Below the pieces are notes generated by a model, which worked only from the letters and a program-made list of their open reading frames with translations, searched no databases and was not told the origin of the DNA. DNA of 6,276 nucleotides from Pseudomonadota bacterium. GTDB taxonomy: Bacteria; Desulfobacterota; Desulfovibrionia; Desulfovibrionales; Desulfovibrionaceae. Position numbers and translations under genes: made by a program. Location of the stretch: contig JAEXGX010000439.1 of NCBI GenBank assembly GCA_023450535.1, forward strand, positions 1 to 6,276, in the 5' to 3' direction. The first letter of the stretch is position 1. Every line of letters starts with the position of its first letter. This document shows, one piece after another, positions 1 through 5,562 of the stretch.

Positions 1-2688
1 AAAACGGCCTACGGCATCCGCGTTACGAAAGACGCGTTTGAGAATCTTGCCCACAGCTGTGAGCGCCTTATCTCCGGCCATATGTCCCAACGTATCATTC
101 AGCGTCTTGAAGTTGTCCAGATCCAGAAACAGCAGGGCACACTCCTTACCCGGTTCGTTCTCTACAGGCAGGAAACGTTGTACGATTTCCCGGAAAGTAT
201 CCTTGTTATACAGATCTGTCAGCTTGTCCCGTTGGGAACGGCGTTCCAGTTCCGCCCGGCTGCGCATTTCATCATCAATGTCCACAATTTTTCCCACCAG
301 ACGTAATGGAGCGCCGTCCTTACTGATGCGGGTGGTCTGCACCCGGCACCAGATGAAACGGCCATCGGCCGATGGAATACGCAGTACGGCAAAGACTGTG
401 CGTTCTCCATTCTTGATGCGGTTTCGCAGATCCTGCAAAATCGCAATATCTTCGGGATGAACTTCTTGTGCATTGGATGTTTCGCCGTTTGTCTTAAAAA
501 AGGCAGAACTCTCCCGCCCGAATTTGAGGTAAAAATTGGGAGATGTCTGGAATTCCCGCTTATCCATATCCACATCAAAAAGCACTTCGCCGGACTGCTC
601 CAGAATGGTGCGATAGCGCTCCTCTTCTTGCGCAAGACGTTCCCGCATGGTCGTCAGCATGGTGATATCCATGACCACACAATGCATGGGCGCGTCTGTA
701 TTGCCTTCTTCAATGGCGCTCCCCCGCAGGAATGCAGGCAGCCATTCACCGTTGCGGCGGCGAAGACGCAGTTCCAGCCCCAAAGAGGATTCACCGCGCA
801 GTTTGGCGTCTCTGCTTTCTCTGAGTCGAGGCAAATCTTCGGGGTGGACGTAATCCTCCAGGTTCGAGAATGGGGGCTGAGCATGCGGATAGCCGAGCAT
901 TTGCCAGAAGCCGTGATTGGCGTCCAGGATGGTCAGCGTTTTGTCCATGCGCAGGCTGATGACTCCTCCGTCGATATTGTCCATGATATAGGCCAGACGG
1001 CGCTCGTTTTCCCTTATAAGTTTCTCGTTTCTACGGTGCAGATGAAATGCGTAAGAAGCCACCGCACCTATGACCAGCAACAGCGTAACAATGACGAGAA
1101 GTGCAGCCCGATACTGGTGGAAAAAATCGATTATGCCCAACGGTGCTTTCAAGGAGGAAATATTGTTCAGAATAATCTGATCTTTCTGCTCGTCATCTAT
1201 ACCGGCCAAAGTTTTATTGATGATGGAGAGTAGTTCGGCCGGGGCGGTTGCGCTTACGGCCAGGCGGTACTCTTCTGTGGCCTGACTCAGGGGGAGTGCG
1301 ATGATATCCGCGTGGCGCGGTCTGGATAGCAGGTAGTTGACCGCGAAGACATTTTGCAAGAGTACATCGGCCTCGCCCTGCTCAATAGCGTCCAGACAGG
1401 CTTCCGTATCGGAGTATAGTTGAATATGGAAGGCGGGATAGGTGGTTGCTGCATATTGTCTGCCGCATAACCAGTTCTCGGGCAGGGCGAGGCGGAGTTC
1501 ATGGTTCTGGGAAAAGACAAGTTCTTTTTTTCCGAACAAAGACATGCTGCTGCGCAGAGCCAGGGTCGAAAGGATAAAGGCGGGATCCGTGCGGTTGAGC
1601 GCGTTGTTCATGATTCCCACCACCATATCGATCTCGCCGCGTTCGCAATAGTTCGCAGGCGTCGAATTTTTGTCGGATAAGGGCACAAACGTGAATTGAA
1701 GTCCGCTGTTGCCGGCCAGCAGGCGCAGCAGATCCGGCAGAATGCCCATCGCCTGTCCCGTTTTGTTATCCAGCCAGGAAATGGGGCTGTGCGCCGGAGC
1801 ATAGCCTACGCGCAAGGTCGGGCTGTGAGCGATGAAGTCCAGTTCCGCCTTGTTCAGGGGAGTCTGGATGCTACGGGGAAAATAGGTGCGGAGCAGGTGG
1901 TTCTCAAGGTCGGGCAAATCCAGCTTGATTTGGGCAATGGTTTTTTCCAGCCCGGCCATAAGCTCCACGTTTTTTTTGTTGGTGATGTAGAAAAAAGGCA
2001 CGGGATCGTAACGAGCCAGTACCTTTTCGTTCTTGCGCAGATTTGTGGCGCTGTCCAGAATAGCATCGAGTTTTCCGTCGTGCATGTCACGGCGTGCTTC
2101 GGAAATATCATCGTATTCCACCAGATGGGGCGGAGTGAAGCCGTTTCTGAGTGCAAATTCCGCAAAACGTTTTGCGTTTTCGTGTCCTCTGATACTGCCG
2201 ATACGCAAAAGGGAAAAGCGCCGGAAATCTTCAAAAATGAGTTCCCGTTTTTGAGTCGGGGCAATCAGAGCTGTGTAGGTCGTGCCACTGGAATAGACGC
2301 AATACTGGTAACGTTCGGCCCGTTCCGGGGTCAGCAGCGCGCCGCCCAGAAGATCGATTTCCCCTTGATCGAGCATGTTGAGGGCTGTTTCCATGGAGGC
2401 AGTGGGCACAAATTGAAAACTCCAGCCGGTGCGCCTCCTGATCTGCTCAAGATACTCCATGTCATAACCCACGATCTGTTCGCCGTCATATTCATGAAAG
2501 CCTGCCATGGGGAAAATTCCCACCCGCACCGTCTGTTGCGTTTCGGGCTGTATCGCGTGGACTGTGAGGCTACTTTGAAGACAAAGAACAACGGCCAGAA
2601 CCAGCGCCAGAACAAGACGGAATGAGCCTGTCCGTCGGCCGCAGCTCTCCGTAGATGCGGCCTGGTGCGCTTTTTTCCGTATGTTCAT
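1..2688 (-). CDS. Tandem solute-binding-domain sensor diguanylate cyclase (SBP-SBP-TM-PAS-PAS-GGDEF), C-terminus cut by window edge
   Basis: This is one open frame of 896 codons without a stop, running off the left edge. It probably makes cyclic di-GMP from two GTP in response to a periplasmic ligand. Seen: a basic N-terminus and hydrophobic signal peptide (about 22-45, likely cleaved after VHA); two SBP_bac_3-like domains (about 54-270 starting TVRVGIF, and 290-510 starting LRVGYA); one membrane helix (about 528-550); two PAS/PAC units (about 565-677 and 688-807, both with HPED and a trailing DI); and a GGDEF domain from about 818. That domain shows DKLTDLYN (821-828), metal-binding D856 in FLDLDNF, and N864 and D873 at the positions expected for guanine binding. 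RNAD at 888-891 fits the inhibitory I-site. The frame ends at GRF, directly before the expected GGDEF signature, so activity cannot be confirmed. The ATG at 2688 is supported by GGAGAGG five bases upstream. The ligand is unknown; polar amino acids are typical of the binding-domain family. Confidence 0.93.
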   Translation of the reverse strand, partial: MNIRKKAHQAASTESCGRRTGSFRLVLALVLAVVLCLQSSLTVHAIQPETQQTVRVGIFPMAGFHEYDGEQIVGYDMEYLEQIRRRTGWSFQFVPTASMETALNMLDQGEIDLLGGALLTPERAERYQYCVYSSGTTYTALIAPTQKRELIFEDFRRFSLLRIGSIRGHENAKRFAEFALRNGFTPPHLVEYDDISEARRDMHDGKLDAILDSATNLRKNEKVLARYDPVPFFYITNKKNVELMAGLEKTIAQIKLDLPDLENHLLRTYFPRSIQTPLNKAELDFIAHSPTLRVGYAPAHSPISWLDNKTGQAMGILPDLLRLLAGNSGLQFTFVPLSDKNSTPANYCERGEIDMVVGIMNNALNRTDPAFILSTLALRSSMSLFGKKELVFSQNHELRLALPENWLCGRQYAATTYPAFHIQLYSDTEACLDAIEQGEADVLLQNVFAVNYLLSRPRHADIIALPLSQATEEYRLAVSATAPAELLSIINKTLAGIDDEQKDQIILNNISSLKAPLGIIDFFHQYRAALLVIVTLLLVIGAVASYAFHLHRRNEKLIRENERRLAYIMDNIDGGVISLRMDKTLTILDANHGFWQMLGYPHAQPPFSNLEDYVHPEDLPRLRESRDAKLRGESSLGLELRLRRRNGEWLPAFLRGSAIEEGNTDAPMHCVVMDITMLTTMRERLAQEEERYRTILEQSGEVLFDVDMDKREFQTSPNFYLKFGRESSAFFKTNGETSNAQEVHPEDIAILQDLRNRIKNGERTVFAVLRIPSADGRFIWCRVQTTRISKDGAPLRLVGKIVDIDDEMRSRAELERRSQRDKLTDLYNKDTFREIVQRFLPVENEPGKECALLFLDLDNFKTLNDTLGHMAGDKALTAVGKILKRVFRNADAVGRF

Positions 2689-2693
2689 GCGTG

Positions 2694-2700
2694 CCTCTCC
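2694..2700 (-). promoter_or_regulatory. Ribosome binding site of the sensor cyclase gene
   Basis: GGAGAGG on the minus strand lies five bases before the ATG at 2688. It fixes this start, because the signal peptide follows directly and no in-frame upstream start is needed. Confidence 0.75.
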
Positions 2701-2711
2701 ACGGAGCTTGG

Positions 2712-2741
2712 GTTATACGCTTTACAATACGTTAACATTGT
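2712..2741 (-). promoter_or_regulatory. Possible promoter and operator for the sensor cyclase
   Basis: On the minus strand TATAAC (2717-2712) is a five-of-six match to a sigma-70 -10 box, giving a short leader before the ATG at 2688. No good -35 box lies at the proper distance. Instead an inverted repeat, ACAAT-N8-ATTGT (2724-2741), occupies that position, as an activator site might. This is inference from pattern alone; an alternative weak pair is TTGCTG (2757-2752) with TAACGT (2734-2729), spaced 17. Confidence 0.25.
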
Positions 2742-2787
2742 CGGAGAACTTCAGCAATATCTGCAAGTGGAGACCGAACCTCGCCGC

Positions 2788-2816
2788 TTGCCCTTCTATA
2801 AGACAATGCCTATCTT
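2788..2816 (+). promoter_or_regulatory. Possible sigma-70 promoter of the DUF533 gene
   Basis: TTGCCC (2788-2793) and TATCTT (2811-2816) are separated by 17 bases, each matching four of six consensus positions. Transcription would start near 2823 and leave a leader of about 88 bases holding the hairpin at 2839-2862. The match is modest and could occur by chance in this AT-richer gap. Confidence 0.3.
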
Positions 2817-2838
2817 ACTAATACAAATTGAAGCGACA

Positions 2839-2862
2839 GTCCTCCGGATGATAACGGAGGAC
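2839..2862 (+). repeat. Hairpin in the leader of the DUF533 gene
   Basis: GTCCTCCG (2839-2846) pairs perfectly with CGGAGGAC (2855-2862) across an eight-base loop. It lies 48 bases before the ATG at 2911. No T-run follows, so it is not a typical terminator. It could be an RNA structure in the leader, or a DNA operator with 8-bp half-sites. Confidence 0.5.
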
Positions 2863-2901
2863 AGCCCCTTTGGGCGAGCCATAACAATAAACAGCATGTG
2901 T

Positions 2902-2907
2902 GAGGTG
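2902..2907 (+). promoter_or_regulatory. Ribosome binding site deciding the DUF533 start
   Basis: GAGGTG lies just before ATG 2911, with five bases between GAGG and the start codon. This favours 2911 over the in-frame ATGs at 2665 and 2896; the former would overlap the divergent sensor gene. Confidence 0.65.
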
Positions 2908-2910
2908 CAT

Positions 2911-3603
2911 ATGTCCCTTTTTGATGTGTTAAACAGTGGCGGACTGGGCTCTGCCTTGGGATCTCTGGCAGAAAAGGCGAAAAACACGGCTTCGAGTGTA
3001 GGCAAAGAGGCACCGGGCGGCCTGGGGGGCTTGCTGGGAGCGGGGGCGCTCGGTGCACTGTTGGGCACTATGCTCTCCAAGGACGTGGCAAAGAACGCGG
3101 CTCTGGTGGGTGCGGGCGCAGTTGCTTGGAACTTCTATCAAAAGTGGTCCCAGAGCAAAGGGCAGGCTCCCGCCGCATCGCCCGTTTCCATGACGGAACC
3201 CCCTGTCCCTGCCGCAGTTGTGCGGGAGGACCCTACAGCTATGCTCCTGCTTGAGGCTATGGTTTTTGCCGCGCGGGCTGACGGGCACATTGATGCCGTT
3301 GAACGCGATCGCATTGAGCAGGCTGTACGGCACATGTTCCCCGGTCAGAACGTGGACAGCCTGTTGCAGCGGCTGATGGGCGCCTCTCTGAATCCCGCCT
3401 CTCTGGCGGCGCGGGTGCAGTCGGCGGAGCAGGGTGAGGACGTCTACCGCCTGTCCTGCTTGATTGTCGATATTGATCATTTCATGGAGCGCGGCTACCT
3501 GGACGGCCTGGCTCAGGCTCTGCATATTCCCGCTGCCCGTAAGGAAGAACTGGAACGAGAAGCGGATCAGGCACGCAGACAACTGGCGGTTTCGGCTTCT
3601 TAG
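2911..3603 (+). CDS. DUF533 / TerB-like protein, probably membrane-associated
   Basis: This 230-residue protein resembles the DUF533 family (E. coli YebE type), whose C-terminal half adopts a TerB-like helical fold and whose biochemical role is unknown. Seen: a short N-terminal stretch (MSLFDVL), a glycine/alanine-rich hydrophobic segment (about 36-73, GGLGGLLGAGALGALLG and then LVGAGAVAWNF) that may insert in or associate with the membrane, a proline/alanine-rich linker (about 84-105), and the TerB-like domain (about 108-222). The domain opens with LLLEAMVFAARADGHID, whose ADGHID at 123-128 followed by E131 is the acidic signature seen in TerB-like proteins, and closes with a second acidic helix pair around DIDHFMERGYLDGLAQAL. 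The length is close to that of YebE. The gene is divergent from the sensor cyclase and monocistronic, ended by hairpins. Tellurite resistance is often written for this family by homology; nothing here shows it. Confidence 0.87.
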   Translation: MSLFDVLNSGGLGSALGSLAEKAKNTASSVGKEAPGGLGGLLGAGALGALLGTMLSKDVAKNAALVGAGAVAWNFYQKWSQSKGQAPAASPVSMTEPPVPAAVVREDPTAMLLLEAMVFAARADGHIDAVERDRIEQAVRHMFPGQNVDSLLQRLMGASLNPASLAARVQSAEQGEDVYRLSCLIVDIDHFMERGYLDGLAQALHIPAARKEELEREADQARRQLAVSAS

Positions 3604-3628
3604 AGCAATTTCACTCTGAAATTGCTCT
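3602..3628 (+). repeat. Perfect 12-bp palindrome overlapping the DUF533 stop codon
   Basis: AGAGCAATTTCA (3602-3613) and TGAAATTGCTCT (3617-3628) are exact reverse complements around a three-base CTC loop. The left arm begins inside the TAG stop at 3601-3603. No T-tract follows on either strand. It may stabilise the 3' end of the mRNA or be a dispersed genomic palindrome; which one cannot be told from a single copy. Confidence 0.7.
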
Positions 3629-3663
3629 CAAGGCATCACAAAGCTGGGGTGGCCGTATTCACT

Positions 3664-3798
3664 TGTGGCAGTAAGGAAAGGCTACTGGCTTTACAGACAA
3701 ATTCAGCCGACGGCCAGCTATCCTGGCCGTCGGCTGTTGTTTTCAGAGCAAACCCCTGCCCCACCCTCACAGTGCAAGTCGATATGTGGTAGTAAGGA
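3664..3798. repeat. Imperfect 14-bp direct repeat pair
   Basis: TGTGGCAGTAAGGA (3664-3677) and TGTGGTAGTAAGGA (3785-3798) match at 13 of 14 positions, 121 bases apart and flanking the terminator. The flanking sequences do not match. The pair could be a leftover of an insertion or duplication, two protein sites, or chance. Confidence 0.45.
3704..3743 (+). terminator. Strong intrinsic terminator, probably bidirectional
   Basis: CAGCCGACGGCCAG (3704-3717) pairs perfectly with CTGGCCGTCGGCTG (3723-3736) across a five-base loop, followed by TTGTTTT on the plus strand. It would end the DUF533 transcript. Read on the minus strand the same stem is followed by AATTTGTCTGT, moderately U-rich, so it may also stop the converging operon, which has no better terminator before it. 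Confidence 0.85.
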
Positions 3799-3913
3799 TA
3801 TATTGTCAAGATACTGTTGTGATAGTACAGAGCAATATTGTATTCAAATGCAACTACTCCGTATTGCAGTCTTGATTTTTTTTATATCCGCCCTTACACT
3901 GCTACCTGCTCCG

Positions 3914-3930
3914 AGAATTACAATAATTCT
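3914..3930. repeat. Small inverted repeat over the DIP1984-family stop codon
   Basis: AGAATTA (3914-3920) and TAATTCT (3924-3930) are exact reverse complements with a three-base loop, covering the TAA stop. The stem is AT-rich and weak with no T-run behind it on the minus strand, so its function is doubtful. The codons for the conserved C-terminal ELL of the protein form part of it. Confidence 0.4.
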
Positions 3931-4370
3931 GTTGTCCAGTTGAGTCCCTGAATATGTGTATCGAGCTCACGGATATTTTTTGAGAGCTGATCCACTTCTT
4001 TTTGTTTCACTTCAATGTTGACAGTGCTCCGTATTAATATTTCTTTAGCGGAGTAGCGATCGGTCTTTGCTGAGGCTTCTTTAAGAAATTCCCGCAGGAT
4101 TTTTGCTTGTGTGGTGAGGGCGTCACGTTCTGCCAGTAAATCTGCAATACGTGTTCCATCCATAAGAGGGGTAGCGTTTGTTTTGTTAATACGCTGGACC
4201 AGAACTATGAACGCGGCAGTCTGGGAGGCAAGGTTTTTTATAAGTTCTTCCGGATTTTCCGCCGGAGTGTCGCCTTCCTGCACCTTGGCGTTGAGTATGA
4301 GGCGTTCCCGCAACTGAGCGATATTTTTTTGAATGTCGCTACGTTGAATAAGTGCTTCCGCAAGCTTCAT
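3918..4370 (-). CDS. DIP1984 family protein (DUF6847), coiled-coil
   Basis: This 150-residue cytoplasmic protein is almost all charged helix, with predicted coiled-coil character at about 1-30, 45-60, 72-100 and 115-142. I recognise the DIP1984 family from several conserved blocks: MKLAEALIQRSDIQKNI at the start, NAKVQEGDTPAENPEEL (27-43), RINKTNA (60-66), TDRYSAKEI (103-111) and the C-terminus LDTHIQGLNWTTELL (136-150). It matches the family's usual length and is complete. Members are sometimes labelled septicolysin, but to my knowledge no activity is firmly established. It is the last gene of the minus-strand run. AGGAG lies five bases before the ATG and begins just after the ATP-grasp stop codon, leaving a gap of 12 bases, so co-transcription is likely. 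No enzyme motif is visible; a structural or partner-binding role is inference. Confidence 0.88.
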   Translation of the reverse strand: MKLAEALIQRSDIQKNIAQLRERLILNAKVQEGDTPAENPEELIKNLASQTAAFIVLVQRINKTNATPLMDGTRIADLLAERDALTTQAKILREFLKEASAKTDRYSAKEILIRSTVNIEVKQKEVDQLSKNIRELDTHIQGLNWTTELL

Positions 4371-4382
4371 GGTGGCTCCTCT

Positions 4383-5543
4383 TCATGTTGAGAGCAAAAA
4401 CTCTGTAAGATCCGATTTCAGAATGCGATCCAGTTCATCGCTTTGCCGCTCATCTGTTTCTGCAAACACGATGCCGAACAGGGGGAGTTCCGGTACGTCA
4501 ATTTTACGCAATTCCAATACGCGCTGGAAAGATGATACAAGTTTTTTATAATCGAACATGGCATTTTGGGGCAGACTATGCGGCTTGTCCAGAATAATCA
4601 TGGAGTAGGTTTTGCCTTCGCGTCCGGCAAGGAGGGTATCGAAGTCGGGTCTGCCTCCGTCCAACCATGTTTCCACCGTGTTCAGACCAAAGGCGAAGGC
4701 CGCCATGTCCGTGGTACACAACCCGGCAAAGCGCATGGGGTTGAATTCAATGGGCAGGATATGCTCTCCGTCCACGCGTAGCTCTACATGGGCCGGAAAG
4801 TTGCGCGCGCCGATCAGTGCGTTGGCCTTGCGGAACCAGTCGGTGAAGTGAGGTAGGTTAGCGCGAATAACGGCTTCCCCCGTGACATAGAGACGGTCGC
4901 TCACGTCCTCAAAGGAGGCGAAACGGTGCTGGAAGATGTTCAGGATAACTGGTTCGCCCTGTTTATCGAAATAGAGATCCACGGCATATTCGTCGCCCGT
5001 GACGTACTGTTCCGCGATGAAGCGCGACTGATTCACCACGCTGTCCGGAAAGCCGCTCCGTCCCGCGTTGTGCGTTTTGGTCTCCAGGGCGTGTTTCCAG
5101 TCTTCGGTGTTCGTTATGGTATGCACCCCCATGCTGAGAAAGCCGACCGAGGGTTTGAGTATGAAGGGACAGGGCCAGGCGGAGATATCCACCGAGGAGA
5201 GTTCGGCCGCAGAAATTTCGCGGAAGAAGAAATCGGGCTCGAGTTTGCCCAGCATGCGCCGCAGGGCCGCCTTGTCCTTCATGACCCGGATGCTTTCAGC
5301 CAAGGGCAGATCGCCGAGATGGGCCAGCATCCAATCCAGGGCGTTTTCTGAGTTGGAATAGAGGCGTTCTCCGGCGCGGCAACGCTCTTCCGCTTCGGCG
5401 TCGTTTACAAGGTTCAGAGGCCGGGGCAGGGCGGGCTTTCGGGCCAGTTCTTCAGTAAAAGCGGTGCGCAATACCGCGCGTCCGGAGTGGGAAATGCCGT
5501 TCAGAAAAAAGTCGGAGACATAGGGGCGGTCAAGAAATATCAT
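4383..5543 (-). CDS. ATP-grasp domain ligase of unknown substrate
   Basis: This 386-residue protein has an ATP-grasp fold, which uses ATP to activate a carboxylate as acyl-phosphate for attack by an amine or thiol. Seen: a leading helical region with VMKDKAALRRML (88-98), typical of the entry to the fold; FILKP (127-131) with the ATP-binding lysine K130; FIAEQYVTGDEYAVDLYF (175-192) with E178 in the adenine-binding hinge and the GDEY element; and HVELRV (252-257) followed by IEFNPMRFAGLCTTD (265-279), where E254, E266 and N268 are the expected Mg-binding residues. All catalytic positions are kept, so it should be active. The closing part (about 310-386) is an accessory domain I do not recognise. 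I chose ATG 5543: it sits 19 bases after the methyltransferase stop, whereas the longer in-frame start at 5753 would overlap that gene by about 190 bases. No clear Shine-Dalgarno precedes 5543, so translation may depend on coupling. The substrate is unknown. Confidence 0.87.
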   Translation of the reverse strand: MIFLDRPYVSDFFLNGISHSGRAVLRTAFTEELARKPALPRPLNLVNDAEAEERCRAGERLYSNSENALDWMLAHLGDLPLAESIRVMKDKAALRRMLGKLEPDFFFREISAAELSSVDISAWPCPFILKPSVGFLSMGVHTITNTEDWKHALETKTHNAGRSGFPDSVVNQSRFIAEQYVTGDEYAVDLYFDKQGEPVILNIFQHRFASFEDVSDRLYVTGEAVIRANLPHFTDWFRKANALIGARNFPAHVELRVDGEHILPIEFNPMRFAGLCTTDMAAFAFGLNTVETWLDGGRPDFDTLLAGREGKTYSMIILDKPHSLPQNAMFDYKKLVSSFQRVLELRKIDVPELPLFGIVFAETDERQSDELDRILKSDLTEFLLST

Positions 5544-5562
5544 GCTGCTAGAGGGGATGAGG

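Larger units (their letters stand above)
3604..3917. other. Convergent intergenic region (314 bases), no gene seen
   Basis: This gap between the facing 3' ends of the DUF533 and DIP1984-family genes contains the right part of the palindrome, the strong terminator, an imperfect direct repeat and, near 3849-3883, a weak 5-bp stem (TGCAA/TTGCA, ten-base loop) followed by eight T residues that could be a minor plus-strand terminator. A 92-codon plus-strand frame (3665-3943) runs through the terminator and into the neighbour's 3' end, and I do not regard it as a gene. GC falls clearly in the second half (about 3780-3917). A small RNA ending at the terminator cannot be excluded, but no promoter for one is evident. 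Confidence 0.6.

Noticed and set aside
457..1233. 258-codon plus-strand open frame
   Set aside because: It is antisense to the PAS and membrane region of the sensor gene and its translation has no family features.
219..2615. Series of shorter minus-strand frames suggesting a broken gene
   Set aside because: They are in other frames. The frame starting at 2688 reads through the whole region without a stop, so there is no frameshift or pseudogene.
1696..2625. 309-codon plus-strand open frame
   Set aside because: It lies antisense within the continuous 896-codon sensor frame, which shows clear family motifs throughout; this translation shows no recognisable domain.
2665..2910. N-terminal extension of the DUF533 protein from the ATG at 2665
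   Set aside because: It would overlap the divergent sensor gene and cross the likely promoters, and it adds 82 residues without family resemblance; ATG 2911 has its own ribosome site.
2929..3582. 217-codon minus-strand frame
   Set aside because: It is a shadow of the DUF533 gene; its translation is low in recognisable structure.
2911..3603. Naming the DUF533 gene a tellurite resistance determinant
   Set aside because: Only a TerB-like fold is suggested; the other ter genes are absent from the window and the family's role is unproven.
3665..3943. 92-codon plus-strand frame in the convergent gap
   Set aside because: It passes through the strong terminator stem, enters the 3' end of the DIP1984-family gene and has no ribosome site or family resemblance.
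4926..5351. 141-codon plus-strand frame
   Set aside because: It is antisense to the ATP-grasp catalytic region and shows no domain.
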